From NCBI RefSeq assembly GCF_001544875.2, contig NZ_FCOA02000009.1, positions 62,001 to 126,000 of the forward strand: a stretch of 64,000 bases of DNA, read 5' to 3'. A program made the translations under genes and the position numbers. The notes beneath the pieces are model-generated. The model had not been told where the DNA came from and did not search any database. It saw only the letters and a list, made by a program, of their open reading frames with translations. Positions 33,930 through 43,736 of this stretch are shown piece after piece (position 1 is the stretch's first letter; each line of letters starts with the position of its first letter). The DNA comes from Caballeronia hypogeia (GTDB lineage Bacteria; Pseudomonadota; Gammaproteobacteria; Burkholderiales; Burkholderiaceae).

Positions 33930-35126
33930 ATGTCTTTCACTCGCAAACGCATCTACGCCGCGCTGGGCGCGGTGCTGATCGTCGCCGGCGCGGGCGGATA
34001 CACCGCCTGGCACGGTCACGGCGATTCAGCCATCAACGAAGCCAAAGCCGCCGCGCACAGCCCGACCGCCACCGAAGTCGATGTGGCGAACGTCGTATCG
34101 AAGACCATCACCGACTGGCAAAGCTATTCGGGTCGTCTCGAAGCGGTCGATCACGTGGACATTCGCCCGCTCGTGCCGGGCACGATCGTAGCCGTGCATT
34201 TCAAGGACGGCCAGCTCGTGAAGAAGGGCGATCCGCTCTTCACGATCGATCCGCGTCCGTATGAAGCCGAAGTCGATCGCGCGCAGGCGCAACTCGCGGC
34301 GGCGCAGGCGCGCAATGGCTACACATCGACCGATGCGGCGCGTGCCGAACGCCTGCTCGCCGATAACGCGATCGCCAAGCGCGATTACGACGAAAAGCAG
34401 AACGCCGCGCGCGAGGCCGTCGCCAACCTGAAGGCCGCGCAGGCTGCGCTCGAAGCCGCGAAGATCAATCTCGCGTACACGCATATCACCGCGCCCGTGT
34501 CGGGCCGCGTATCGCGCGCCGAACTAACGGTGGGCAACATCGTCTCGACGGGCGGCAACGCGCCCCTGCTGACGACGCTCGTATCCGTCTCGCCGATCTA
34601 CGCCTCGTTCGATGTCGATGAACAAACGTACTTGCGTTATCTCGGCCGCGATGCGGGCAGCACCGTGCCGGTGTCGCTCGGTCTTGCGAACGAGGACGGC
34701 TATTCGCGCGAAGGCGTGGTCGATTCGGTCGATAACCGCCTCGATACGACGTCCGGCACGATCCGCGTGCGCGCGCGCTTCAACAATCCGGACGGCACGC
34801 TGGTGCCGGGCCTCTATGCACGCGTGAAGGTGGGCGGCGGTACGCCGCACGCGGCCGTGCTCGTCGACGATGCCGCTATCGGCACAGATCAGGACAAGAA
34901 GTACGTCATGGTCGTCGACAAGGACAACCGCGTGCAGTACCGCGAAGTCACGCTCGGCGCCACGCACGAAGGCCTGCGCGTGATTTCGAAGGGACTGGAG
35001 CCGGGCGAACGCATCGTTGTGAACGGTTTGCAGCGCGTGCGTCCGAACGATGTGATCAAGGCCAACAACGTCGCGATGAACAACAGCGGCGATGCGCCGG
35101 TCGTGAAGACCGCATCCGCACAGTGA
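33930..35126 (+). CDS. ceoA: RND efflux periplasmic adaptor (CeoA/BpeE-like)
   Basis: A 398-residue membrane-fusion protein. An N-terminal hydrophobic anchor (about 8-25, AALGAVLIVAGAGGYTAW) has no lipobox Cys. It has a barrel-sandwich/lipoyl half-motif (VDHVDIRPLVPGTIVAVHFK), an alpha-helical hairpin (about 110-180) and the second lipoyl half (ITAPVSGRVSRAEL). A beta-barrel and membrane-proximal domain follow. It links the inner-membrane pump to the outer-membrane channel. It starts at an ATG after GGAG and is 31 bp before ceoB. Confidence 0.87.
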   Translation: MSFTRKRIYAALGAVLIVAGAGGYTAWHGHGDSAINEAKAAAHSPTATEVDVANVVSKTITDWQSYSGRLEAVDHVDIRPLVPGTIVAVHFKDGQLVKKGDPLFTIDPRPYEAEVDRAQAQLAAAQARNGYTSTDAARAERLLADNAIAKRDYDEKQNAAREAVANLKAAQAALEAAKINLAYTHITAPVSGRVSRAELTVGNIVSTGGNAPLLTTLVSVSPIYASFDVDEQTYLRYLGRDAGSTVPVSLGLANEDGYSREGVVDSVDNRLDTTSGTIRVRARFNNPDGTLVPGLYARVKVGGGTPHAAVLVDDAAIGTDQDKKYVMVVDKDNRVQYREVTLGATHEGLRVISKGLEPGERIVVNGLQRVRPNDVIKANNVAMNNSGDAPVVKTASAQ

Positions 35127-35157
35127 TGCGCGTCATCCGCAACAGACAGAACCCGTC

Positions 35158-38100
35158 ATGAACATTTCCAAATTCTTCATCGATCGCCCGATCTTCGCGG
35201 GCGTGCTATCGGTGGTCGTGTTGCTCGCCGGCATCATCGCGATGTTCAAGCTGCCGATCTCCGAGTATCCGGAAGTCGTGCCGCCTTCGGTCGTCGTGCA
35301 TGCGCAGTATCCCGGCGCGAACCCGAAGGTGATCGCGGAGACCGTGGCCTCGCCGCTGGAGGAGCAGATCAACGGCGTCGAGGACATGCTCTACATGCAG
35401 TCGCAGGCGAACAGCGACGGCAACCTCACGACGACCGTGACGTTCAAGCTCGGCACCGATCCGGACAAGAACACGCAGCTCGTGCAGAACCGCGTGAACC
35501 AGGCGTTGCCGCGTCTGCCCCAGGACGTGCAGCGGCTGGGCGTGACGACCATCAAGTCATCGCCCACGCTCACCATGGTCGTTCACCTGAACTCGCCCAA
35601 CGGCCGCTACGACATGACGTATCTGCGCAACTACGCGCTGATCAACGTGAAGGACCGGCTCGAACGTATCGCGGGCGTGGGTGAAGTGCAGCTGTGGGGC
35701 TCGGGCGATTACTCGATGCGCGTGTGGCTCGATCCGCAAAAGGTCGCGCAGCGCGGCTTGACGGCAACCGATGTCGTCAACGCGATCCGCGAACAGAACG
35801 TGCAGGTCGCGGCCGGCGTGATCGGCGGCTCGCCGACCTTGCCGAACGTGCCGCTGCAATTGAACGTGAATGCGCGCGGCCGGCTGCAGAACGAGTCGGA
35901 GTTTCGCGACATCGTGCTGAAGACGTCACCGGATGGCGCGGTCACGCATCTCGGAGACGTGGCGCGCGTGGAGCTGGCTGCATCGGAATATGGCTTGCGT
36001 TCCCTGCTCGACAACAAGAGCGCGGTGGCCATCGCCATCAATCAGCAGCCCGGCGCGAACTCGCTGCAGATCTCCGACGAAGTCCGCAAGACGATGAAGG
36101 AGCTGAAGGCCGACATGCCGGCGGGCCTCGAATATCAGATCGTCTATGACCCGACGCAGTTCGTGCGTTCGTCGATCGAAGCGGTGATTCACACGCTCGC
36201 GGAAGCCATCGCGCTGGTCGTGCTCGTCGTGATCGTGTTCCTGCAGACGTGGCGCGCATCGATCATTCCGTTGCTTGCGGTGCCGGTGTCGATCGTGGGC
36301 ACGTTCTCGCTGCTGCTCGCGTTCGGCTTCTCGATCAACGCGTTGTCACTCTTCGGCATGGTGCTCGCGATCGGTATCGTCGTGGACGATGCGATCGTGG
36401 TGGTCGAGAACGTGGAACGCAACATCGAGTCGGGCTTGTCAGCGAGAGAAGCTACCTATCAGGCCATGCGCGAGGTGAGCGGGCCGATCATCGCGATCGC
36501 GCTGACGCTGGTTGCCGTGTTCGTGCCGCTCGCGTTCATGTCGGGTCTGACGGGCCAGTTCTACAAGCAGTTCGCGATGACCATCGCCATCTCGACGGTG
36601 ATCTCCGCGTTCAACTCGCTGACCTTGTCGCCCGCGCTCGCAGCGCTTCTGCTGAAGGGGCATGACGAGCCGAAGGACTGGCTCACGCGTGGCATGGACC
36701 GCGTGTTCGGCGGCTTCTTCCGCGCGTTCAACAAGGTCTTTCATCGCGGTTCGGATGCGTATGGACGTGGTGTGAAGGGCGTGATCGGCCGCAAGGCGAT
36801 CATGATGGTGCTCTACGCGGTCCTGCTCGCAGGCGCGGTGCTGATGGGCAAGGTCGTTCCCGGCGGCTTCGTGCCCGCGCAGGACAAGGAGTATCTGATC
36901 AGCTTCGCGCAGTTGCCGAACGGCGCGTCGCTCGACCGTACCGAAGGCGTGATCCGTCAGATGTCGGATATCGCGCTCAAGCAGCCGGGCGTGGAAAGCG
37001 CGGTGGAATTCCCTGGGCTGTCGGTGAACGGTTTCACCAACTCGTCGAGCGCGGGCATCGTGTTCGTCACGCTCAAGCCGTTCAAGGATCGCGTGGGCAA
37101 CAAGGCGCTCTCCGCGAATGCGATTGCAGGCGCGCTGAATCAGAAGTACGCGGGCATCAAGGGCTCGTTCATCGCCGTGTTCCCGCCGCCTCCGGTGCTC
37201 GGTCTGGGTACGCTGGGCGGCTTCAAGATGCAATTGGAAGATCGCGGTGCGCTCGGTTATGCGGCGCTCTCGGATGCCGCGCAGCAGTTCATCAAGCGTG
37301 CTTCGCAAACGCCGGAACTCGGACCGACGTTCTCCAGCTATCAGATCAACGTGCCGCAATTGAACGTGGATCTGGATCGCGTGAAGGCGAAGCAGCTCGG
37401 CGTCTCCGTGACCGACGTGTTCGACACGATGCAGGTCTATCTCGGCTCGCTCTACGTGAACGACTTCAATCGCTTCGGACGCGTGTATCAGGTGCGCGTG
37501 CAGGCGGATGCGCCATTCCGCGCGAATCCGGAAGACATCGGCCTGCTGAAGACGCGCAACGCGAATGGCGACATGGTGCCCTTGTCGTCGCTCGTGAAGG
37601 TGACGCCGACGTATGGTCCGGAAATGGTCGTGCGCTACAACGGCTACACCGCGGCCGACATCAACGGTGGTCCGGCTCCCGGCTATTCGTCGGGCCAGGC
37701 GCAGGCGGCGGCGGAGCGCATCGCGGCGGAAGTGCTGCCGCGCGGGATCAAGTTCGAATGGACCGATCTCACGTATCAGCAGATCCTCGCGGGCAACGCG
37801 GCGCTGTGGGTGTTCCCGATCAGCGTGTTGCTGGTGTTCCTCGTGCTCGCCGCGCTGTATGAAAGCCTGACGCTGCCGCTCGCGGTGATCCTGATCGTGC
37901 CGATGAGCATTCTGTCCGCGCTGCTCGGCGTCTGGCTGACCGATGGCGACAACAACATCTTCACGCAGATCGGCCTGATGGTGCTGGTGGGCTTGTCGGC
38001 GAAGAACGCGATTCTGATCGTCGAGTTCGCGCGCGAGCTGGAGATGCAAGGGCGCTCGATCGTGCAGGCCGCGATCGAAGCGAGCCGGCTGCGCCTGCGT

Positions 38101-38358
38101 CCGATCCTGATGACGTCCATCGCGTTCATCATGGGTGTGGTGCCGCTCGTGCTGTCCACGGGCGCGGGCTCGGAGATGCGCCACGCGATGGGCGTCGCGG
38201 TGTTCTTCGGCATGCTCGGCGTGACGCTCTTCGGTCTGATGCTGACCCCGGTCTTCTACGTGATCCTGCGCAAGCTCTCGCGCACCGAGCACGTGACGGA
38301 CAAGCATGGCTCGCATCCGCAGATGCGCGGTATCGGTGCTTCGGTCGAAGCGCAATGA
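35158..38358 (+). CDS. ceoB: RND multidrug efflux pump (CeoB/BpeF-like)
   Basis: A 1066-residue HAE1-family inner-membrane transporter. It starts with the family sequence MNISKFFIDRPIFAGVLSVV and has twelve expected membrane segments in two halves with two large periplasmic loops. The proton-relay region reads GIVVDDAIVVVENVERNI in TM4 (two Asp) and a Lys lies in the TM10 region (GLSAKNAILIVEFARE). It exports drugs such as chloramphenicol, trimethoprim and fluoroquinolones in known ceo/bpeEF systems. It overlaps opcM by the ATGA at 38355. Confidence 0.9.
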   Translation: MNISKFFIDRPIFAGVLSVVVLLAGIIAMFKLPISEYPEVVPPSVVVHAQYPGANPKVIAETVASPLEEQINGVEDMLYMQSQANSDGNLTTTVTFKLGTDPDKNTQLVQNRVNQALPRLPQDVQRLGVTTIKSSPTLTMVVHLNSPNGRYDMTYLRNYALINVKDRLERIAGVGEVQLWGSGDYSMRVWLDPQKVAQRGLTATDVVNAIREQNVQVAAGVIGGSPTLPNVPLQLNVNARGRLQNESEFRDIVLKTSPDGAVTHLGDVARVELAASEYGLRSLLDNKSAVAIAINQQPGANSLQISDEVRKTMKELKADMPAGLEYQIVYDPTQFVRSSIEAVIHTLAEAIALVVLVVIVFLQTWRASIIPLLAVPVSIVGTFSLLLAFGFSINALSLFGMVLAIGIVVDDAIVVVENVERNIESGLSAREATYQAMREVSGPIIAIALTLVAVFVPLAFMSGLTGQFYKQFAMTIAISTVISAFNSLTLSPALAALLLKGHDEPKDWLTRGMDRVFGGFFRAFNKVFHRGSDAYGRGVKGVIGRKAIMMVLYAVLLAGAVLMGKVVPGGFVPAQDKEYLISFAQLPNGASLDRTEGVIRQMSDIALKQPGVESAVEFPGLSVNGFTNSSSAGIVFVTLKPFKDRVGNKALSANAIAGALNQKYAGIKGSFIAVFPPPPVLGLGTLGGFKMQLEDRGALGYAALSDAAQQFIKRASQTPELGPTFSSYQINVPQLNVDLDRVKAKQLGVSVTDVFDTMQVYLGSLYVNDFNRFGRVYQVRVQADAPFRANPEDIGLLKTRNANGDMVPLSSLVKVTPTYGPEMVVRYNGYTAADINGGPAPGYSSGQAQAAAERIAAEVLPRGIKFEWTDLTYQQILAGNAALWVFPISVLLVFLVLAALYESLTLPLAVILIVPMSILSALLGVWLTDGDNNIFTQIGLMVLVGLSAKNAILIVEFARELEMQGRSIVQAAIEASRLRLRPILMTSIAFIMGVVPLVLSTGAGSEMRHAMGVAVFFGMLGVTLFGLMLTPVFYVILRKLSRTEHVTDKHGSHPQMRGIGASVEAQ

Positions 38359-38366
38359 GGTCCATG

Positions 38367-39878
38367 ATGAACAAGTTGCAAATGAAACGATGGCTGGGCT
38401 TGCCCGGTCTGATGGCGGCGTTGCTGGTGGTCGCGGGCTGCTCGCTCGCGCCGACCTACGAGACGCCCGACGCCCACGCGCCGGAAGCCTTCAAGGAAAC
38501 GCCGCAAAAGACGCTCGATGCATCGGAGGCGGGTACGTGGAAGACCGCGCAGCCATCTGAAGAGATGCTGCGCGGCGAATGGTGGACGATCTTCGACGAC
38601 GCCACGCTCAACGATCTGGAAAAGCAGGCGCAGGATGCGAACCAGAACCTGCGAGCGGCGGCTGCGCGCGTGAAGGAAGCGCGGGGCATCAACCAGACGG
38701 CGCGCGCGGGACTGTTTCCGAAGCTCGATGCGGGCTTCGGTCCGACGCGCGAGAAGCTTTCGCCCGCGTCGCAGTTCCTGCCGCCCGATGGCAACGTGTC
38801 CCCGCAGACGCTGTGGCGCGCGCAGGCGAGCGTGTCGTATGAAGTGGATCTGTTCGGCCGCGTATCGGATTCGGTGAAGGCCGCGAACGCCGACACGCAG
38901 CAGAGCGAGGCGCTGTTCCGCTCGGTGCAACTGGCCTTGCAGGCCGATGTGGCGCAGAACTACTTCAATCTGCGCGAGCTCGACGCCGAAAGCGATGTCT
39001 TCACGCGCACCGTGCAATTGCGCGAGGAAGCGTTGAAGCTCGTGCAGAAGCGCTTCAACGAAGGCGATATCAGTGAGCTCGACGTGGCGCGCGCCAAGTC
39101 CGAACTCGCGACGGCGCGCTCGGATGCGATGACGGTGCAGCGTCTGCGCGCGGCATCGGAGCATAGCCTTGCGGTGTTGCTCGGCAAGTCGCCCGCGGAA
39201 TTTTCGATGGCGGCGAACCCGCTCAAGCCGGTGACGATCCGCGTGCCGCCGGGTCTGCCTTCGGCATTGCTCGAGCGCCGTCCGGACGTCGCGGCGGCGG
39301 AGCGGGCGATGGCGGCGGCCAATGCGCGCATAGGCGTGGCGAAGGCGGCGTTCTTCCCGTCGCTCACGCTCACCGGGTCGGGCGGTTTCGAGTCAGCAAC
39401 GCTCGGCGATCTCTTCAAGTGGTCGAGCCGCACCTTCCTCCTCGGGCCGTTCGCGGGCACGGCGCTGAACATCCCGATCTTCGATGGCGGGCGCCGCAAG
39501 GGCAACCTCGCGAATGCGCGCGCGGTGTACGAAGAGGACGTGGCGAACTATCGTCAGCAGGTGCTGGTTGCGTTCCGCGAGGTCGAGGACAATCTTTCCG
39601 ATCTGCGCATCCTCGAAGATCAGACGGCCACGCAGGACGACGCCGTGAAGGCCTCGGTGCGCGCCGCGCAGCTCTCGCGCACGCAGTACACCGAAGGCGC
39701 GGTGAATTATCTCGATGTGATCGATGCCGAGCGCACGGTGCTGCAAACGCAGCGTTCGTCGGTGCAATTGCAGGGCGCGCAGGCGGTGTCCACCGTGAAT
39801 CTGATCCGCGCTTTGGGCGGCGGCTGGGGCGATGCGAAGCCCACGCCCGTGCCCGAGCCGAGTCTCGCGCAGAAATGA
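38367..39878 (+). CDS. opcM: RND outer-membrane channel lipoprotein (OpcM/OprC-like)
   Basis: A 503-residue NodT-family outer-membrane factor. The signal (RWLGLPGLMAALLVV) ends in AGC, so Cys is lipidated. The TolC-type coiled repeats are visible in the duplicated helices (LRAAAARVKEARGINQ, then NARIGVAKAAFFPSLT). It forms the exit duct for CeoAB. GAGGT at 38357-38361 fits the ATG at 38367. An ATG at 38355 overlapping the ceoB stop, or at 38364, is also possible. A strong terminator follows. Confidence 0.85.
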   Translation: MNKLQMKRWLGLPGLMAALLVVAGCSLAPTYETPDAHAPEAFKETPQKTLDASEAGTWKTAQPSEEMLRGEWWTIFDDATLNDLEKQAQDANQNLRAAAARVKEARGINQTARAGLFPKLDAGFGPTREKLSPASQFLPPDGNVSPQTLWRAQASVSYEVDLFGRVSDSVKAANADTQQSEALFRSVQLALQADVAQNYFNLRELDAESDVFTRTVQLREEALKLVQKRFNEGDISELDVARAKSELATARSDAMTVQRLRAASEHSLAVLLGKSPAEFSMAANPLKPVTIRVPPGLPSALLERRPDVAAAERAMAAANARIGVAKAAFFPSLTLTGSGGFESATLGDLFKWSSRTFLLGPFAGTALNIPIFDGGRRKGNLANARAVYEEDVANYRQQVLVAFREVEDNLSDLRILEDQTATQDDAVKASVRAAQLSRTQYTEGAVNYLDVIDAERTVLQTQRSSVQLQGAQAVSTVNLIRALGGGWGDAKPTPVPEPSLAQK

Positions 39879-39885
39879 CGTGAAC

Positions 39886-39915
39886 ATGGCCCTGCTATCT
39901 GCAGGGCCATTTTTT
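39886..39915 (+). terminator. Intrinsic terminator of the efflux operon
   Basis: A perfect 10-bp stem (ATGGCCCTGC / GCAGGGCCAT) with a 5-base loop is followed by six T. It lies 7 bp after the opcM stop. Confidence 0.92.
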
Positions 39916-40051
39916 ATGCGTGTTCGCGAAGGAAGCGTAGGAAGAGACGAAGTCGATTGTTCGTTTTCGGGAACATATGTCTTCGCCAGCGGAGCGTTTA
40001 TCCGCGCGGCTCCAATCCATACAATTCAACGCATGGGATAAGGAGCCGAAG

Positions 40052-40276
40052 ATGAAAGACTTGATCGCAAGACAACTGTATCAGCCGGCGGTGGTGCTGC
40101 CACTGCTGCTGTTGATGCGCCTGATGGTCACGCTCGATTTCAATCTCACGCAGGTCGTGTTCGTGATGGTGCTCAAGGGATCGCAGCACGCGTATCACTT
40201 CGCGTTGCGTGTCACGAGCACGCGTCAGCGCAGCGACGAGGGCATGAAGCACTTGCCCTGCAACAACTGCTGCTGA
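40052..40276 (+). CDS. Small membrane protein with Cys-rich end
   Basis: A 74-residue protein. It has one clear membrane segment (about 11-38, PAVVLPLLLLMRLMV and TQVVFVMVL) and a short cytoplasmic tail that ends CNNCC. AAGGAG lies 6 bp before the ATG at 40052. An earlier in-frame ATG at 39977 lacks such a site. The terminal Cys cluster may bind metal. No family is recognised. It is convergent with ppk2. Confidence 0.5.
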   Translation: MKDLIARQLYQPAVVLPLLLLMRLMVTLDFNLTQVVFVMVLKGSQHAYHFALRVTSTRQRSDEGMKHLPCNNCC

Positions 40277-40308
40277 CGCATGCACACGAAGCATCCAGGC
40301 ATCGAACC

Positions 40309-41205
40309 TCAATACACTTCGGGCACGTACATATCGTCAGACACGGGCTGGCGCAGATAGTCGGGATTGAACACGCGATCGGGCAGCTCGATCGACTGAT
40401 GTTCCACGTCGTGATAGGGAACCTGGCTCAGCAGGTGATGGATGCAGTTCAGACGCGCGCGCTTTTTGTCGACCGCATGCACGACCCACCACGGCGCTTC
40501 GGGAATATGCGTGCGCGCCAGCATGACTTCCTTCGCCGCCGTATACGCTTCCCAGCGACGGCGGCTCTCCAGATCCATCGGGCTCAGCTTCCACTGTTTC
40601 AGCGGATCTTCGATGCGCGCCTGGAAGCGCACTTCCTGTTCGTCGTCGGTGATCGAGAACCAGTACTTGACGATCTGGATGCCGCTGCGCACCAGCATCT
40701 TCTCGAACTCGGGAACCGAGCGGAAGAATTCTTCATACTCTTCGTCGGTGCAGAAGTTCATCACGCGCTCCACGCCCGCGCGGTTGTACCAGCTACGGTC
40801 GAACAGCACGATCTCGCCCGCGGCGGGCAGATGCGACACATAGCGCTGGAAATACCACTGCGTGCGCTCGCGATTGTTCGGCGCGGGCAGCGCGGCCACG
40901 CGGCACACGCGCGGATTGAGCCGCTGCGTGATGCGCTTGATCGCGCCGCCCTTGCCGGCGGCGTCGCGCCCTTCGAAAATCACGACGAGCCGGTGACCCG
41001 TATGCACGACCCAGTCCTGCAGCTTCACGAGTTCGCCCTGCAGACGGAACAGTTCGCGGAAATAGGTCTTGCGCAACTGACGGTCTTCCTCGGAGAAGGT
41101 CGATTCGCCGTCCAGGAAGCGATCGTCGATTTCCATCTCGAACTCTTCGTCGTAGCTGTCGATGATGTCGGCGTGGAATCGGCTGCGCTTGTCCGTCGTG
41201 TTCAT
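40309..41205 (-). CDS. ppk2: Polyphosphate kinase 2 (PPK2 family)
   Basis: A 298-residue PPK2-type kinase. Walker A is FEGRDAAGKGGAIKRI (about 95-110), Walker B/lid FDRSWYNRAGVERVMNF, and the Arg-rich region around RERTQWYFQRYVSHL. It moves phosphate between polyphosphate and GDP/ADP, so it can make GTP or ATP from polyphosphate. Length fits a single-domain PPK2. The ATG at 41205 begins MNTTDKRSRF. Other upstream in-frame starts add an Arg/Pro-rich stretch unlike the family. Confidence 0.88.
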   Translation of the reverse strand: MNTTDKRSRFHADIIDSYDEEFEMEIDDRFLDGESTFSEEDRQLRKTYFRELFRLQGELVKLQDWVVHTGHRLVVIFEGRDAAGKGGAIKRITQRLNPRVCRVAALPAPNNRERTQWYFQRYVSHLPAAGEIVLFDRSWYNRAGVERVMNFCTDEEYEEFFRSVPEFEKMLVRSGIQIVKYWFSITDDEQEVRFQARIEDPLKQWKLSPMDLESRRRWEAYTAAKEVMLARTHIPEAPWWVVHAVDKKRARLNCIHHLLSQVPYHDVEHQSIELPDRVFNPDYLRQPVSDDMYVPEVY

Positions 41206-41446
41206 GAAGGGCTCCGTGGGCGTTCTTGGGCTGCGCCGTCGGGTTGAGGGGGCGGCGCGGGACGGCCGATTATGACCGTCTTCGGTTGCGGTCATATGAC
41301 AGCAACCGTTTTCCGCAATTGTAGGGAGCGGCGCGGGCGCCCACAAATACGGGGACGCGGCTTTATGACGCCACGCCGCGCGCCGTTAGAATGTTCCGGC
41401 ACTTCGATGGCATGCCGATGGCACCACAACCTTTACGAGTGAACCC

Positions 41447-42391
41447 ATGACCGCAACTATCCACAGTTTCGACGAAGCCCAGACCGCGCGCCTCGTGCCT
41501 TATGACCGGCTCGTGGACACGCTCGCCGCAACCATGCTGGATTACGCGGCGGGCCGCATCGTGAGTCCGGAGCGCATGGTCGTGCCGATCGAAGGCGGCG
41601 TGATGCTCTCGATGCCCGCCAGCGCCGCCGATCTCGCGATGCACAAGCTCGTCAACGTGTGCGCCGGCAATGGCGCGCTCGGCCTGCCGACCATCCACGG
41701 TCAGGTGACCGCCTACGACGCCGTCACGGGCGTGCCGCAATTCATGCTCGACGGACCGACCGTCACGGGCCGGCGCACCGCGTCGGTGTCGATGCTCGCG
41801 ATTCGCGCGCTGCACGGCGCCCCGCGCGAGGTGCTCGTGATCGGCACGGGCAAGCAGTCGGCGTATCACATCGAGGCGCTCGCGGCGGTGTATCCGCAGG
41901 CGCGTATCGTCGTGAAGGGATCGCGCCCCGAGCGTGCGCGCGAGTTCTGCGCCGCGCATGCGTCGATATCGAACAGGCTGTCCGCATTCGAAGCAGACGC
42001 GATCCCCGATTCGATCGATGTCGTGATCGCCGCGACGACGAGCAAGACGCCCGTGTACAGCGAGCCGGCGCGCGCGGGCCGCCTCGTGATCGGCGTGGGC
42101 GCCTTCACGGCGGATGCCGCCGAGATCGCCGCCACGACCGTTCACGCGAGCGAGCTTTATGTGGACGATCCGGCGGGCGCGCGTCACGAAGCGGGCGACT
42201 TCATTCTCGCGGGCGTCGACTGGAACGCGGTGCGAGCGCTTTCCGGCGCGCTCGCCGCATCGCCGCAGACCGAGAACGCGGCACGCGCGGTCATGTTCAA
42301 GTCGGTCGGTTGCGCGGCGTGGGATCTCGCCGCGTGCCGCGTGGCGCGTGCGGTTTTGTCGGAGGAAATGGCCGCCGAGCCGCGTGGTTAA
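41447..42391 (+). CDS. Ornithine cyclodeaminase-family reductase (pyrroline-/piperideine-2-carboxylate reductase type)
   Basis: A 314-residue member of the ornithine cyclodeaminase/mu-crystallin family. It has the dinucleotide-binding block REVLVIGTGKQSAYHIEALA (about 126-145) and the family TGRRTASVSMLAIRAL. Proteins of this subgroup reduce cyclic imino acids from D-amino acid or hydroxyproline catabolism. True cyclodeaminase activity is also possible. It stands alone between divergent ppk2 and the next small gene, so context does not decide. Confidence 0.8.
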   Translation: MTATIHSFDEAQTARLVPYDRLVDTLAATMLDYAAGRIVSPERMVVPIEGGVMLSMPASAADLAMHKLVNVCAGNGALGLPTIHGQVTAYDAVTGVPQFMLDGPTVTGRRTASVSMLAIRALHGAPREVLVIGTGKQSAYHIEALAAVYPQARIVVKGSRPERAREFCAAHASISNRLSAFEADAIPDSIDVVIAATTSKTPVYSEPARAGRLVIGVGAFTADAAEIAATTVHASELYVDDPAGARHEAGDFILAGVDWNAVRALSGALAASPQTENAARAVMFKSVGCAAWDLAACRVARAVLSEEMAAEPRG

Positions 42392-42486
42392 TGGCTATCG
42401 TCGTGTGGAACGGGACTTGCTGCATGCCTTTTCAATGACGAATGGCGCGAAGGGGCGCCACAGCAATCGAGCCAGCGAACTGACCC

Positions 42487-42810
42487 ATGAAAAGTCGATA
42501 CGACAGCAAGTGGCACCCGTGGATTCCGGCACACGACGACGGGCATGAAGGCGCAGGAGGCGTATCCGGTGCGCAACGCCAGACGCCCGCGCACGCGAGC
42601 GCAGCGCCGCCCGCAGCTTATTTCATCTCGGTTCTGGAGCTCGCGACCGGCGAGAAGCTCGGCAATGACGAGCGTCTGCGCGCGGTGGCGATGCTCGAAT
42701 CGCAATTCGGCGCTGGCCGTCCGCGCACGCTGAAGGAGGCGGTGCGCATCTGCGCCGCGGCGATGGATTCGTCGACCTTGCAGCGGATGGCGCGCGGCGC
42801 GAAGGCCTGA
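42487..42810 (+). CDS. Hypothetical protein with helical C-terminal domain
   Basis: A 107-residue protein. The first 45 residues are polar and Gly/His/Ala-rich. The rest (YFISVLELATGEKLGNDERL, then AVAMLESQFGAGRPRTLKEA) looks like a compact helical domain. I do not recognise a named family. The codon use and reading frame match its surroundings, so it is likely real. Confidence 0.55.
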   Translation: MKSRYDSKWHPWIPAHDDGHEGAGGVSGAQRQTPAHASAAPPAAYFISVLELATGEKLGNDERLRAVAMLESQFGAGRPRTLKEAVRICAAAMDSSTLQRMARGAKA

Positions 42811-42906
42811 AGAAACCTCGCAAGCGAAGCGCGTTTTTTCACACGTGTGTAAAACGCGCGTGGTCGCGCCAAAGCGCGACCGTTCGCATTTTTCAGTCGA
42901 GCGTCT

Positions 42907-43221
42907 TCACTTGACGGTCTGAATCACCTCGAATCCCTCGAACTCCGGGTGACCGAGATAGAGCCGGCGCGTCTCGCCGCCGGCATTGCGATGCGCGGCG
43001 CGAAACGCGTCCGAGCGCGTCCAGTCCTCGAACGCCGCCTGATTCGCCCAGATCGTGTGGCTCGAATAGAGCACGTGATCGTCCTTCGCAGGCCCTTTCA
43101 GCAGATGAAACTCGACGAAGCCCGGCACATCTTTCAGATGCGTATCGCGGCTGGTCCACAGGCGTTCGAAATCGGCTTCGGCGCCGGGCACGATCTTGAA
43201 GCGATTCATGGCGATATACAT
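42907..43221 (-). CDS. Antibiotic biosynthesis monooxygenase (ABM) domain protein
   Basis: A 104-residue ABM-fold protein. It starts MYIAMNRFKIVPGAEADFE, then DVPGFVEFHLLKGPAKDDHV and TIWANQAAFEDWTRSDAF, the usual dimeric ferredoxin-like pattern of small monooxygenases and heme-degrading relatives. The substrate is unknown. A dimer is expected. A second in-frame Met is five residues in. It lies 62 bp downstream of the DUF1428 gene. Confidence 0.85.
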   Translation of the reverse strand: MYIAMNRFKIVPGAEADFERLWTSRDTHLKDVPGFVEFHLLKGPAKDDHVLYSSHTIWANQAAFEDWTRSDAFRAAHRNAGGETRRLYLGHPEFEGFEVIQTVK

Positions 43222-43283
43222 GTCGATGCGTTTCCTTTCGCGACAAGCGCGTTCGGTTCAGAGCGTGTGAAGTTCGAAAAATA

Positions 43284-43655
43284 TCAGCCGCGCGACAGTT
43301 CGACCATCGACTTGAAGCCGCCGAAGAACATGCGTTGCGGGTCGAACGGCGGCGCGCCGGATTCCATCATCGATTTCAGGCGCGGGTCGTCCATCACTTT
43401 CGCGTTGACCGCGTCGCGCTGCTCGCGCGATTCATAGACGATCCACGAGAACGCCACGGTTTCGCCTTCCTTCATCTGCACGCTTTGCGGAAAGGACGTG
43501 AGCTTGCCCGGCTTCACGTCGTCGGCGATGGTTTCCACGAATTGCAGCGCACCGTGTTCGATCCAGATCTTGCCGGCGGCTTCCGCCATGGCCCGGTATG
43601 CGTCGATCTTGTCGATCGGCACGGGTACGACGAATCCATCCACGTAGTGCGCCAT
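43284..43655 (-). CDS. DUF1428 family protein
   Basis: A 123-residue protein with the DUF1428/YbaA pattern: YVDGFVVPVPIDKIDAYRAM, WIEHGALQFVETIADDV and a C-terminal MFFGGFKSMVELSRG. The fold is a ferredoxin-like dimer. The cellular role is undefined. AGGAGA precedes the ATG. It is upstream of the ABM gene on the same strand. Confidence 0.87.
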   Translation of the reverse strand: MAHYVDGFVVPVPIDKIDAYRAMAEAAGKIWIEHGALQFVETIADDVKPGKLTSFPQSVQMKEGETVAFSWIVYESREQRDAVNAKVMDDPRLKSMMESGAPPFDPQRMFFGGFKSMVELSRG

Positions 43656-43736
43656 GTGAGTCTCCTGAGGAAGTGTCGAAGGTCGAAGCGGGCTTGCGCA
43701 TGCACGATGCGCTGCCTGCTTTGAGCATGGCGCGAG

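Noticed and set aside
36439..38355. Minus-strand open frame of about 640 codons opposite ceoB
   Set aside because: It is complementary to a clear RND pump gene and shows only repeats of charged residues caused by codon bias.
41216..41446. Small gene in the gap between ppk2 and the cyclodeaminase-family gene
   Set aside because: No frame there has both a ribosome site and plausible composition. I see nothing beyond promoter space.
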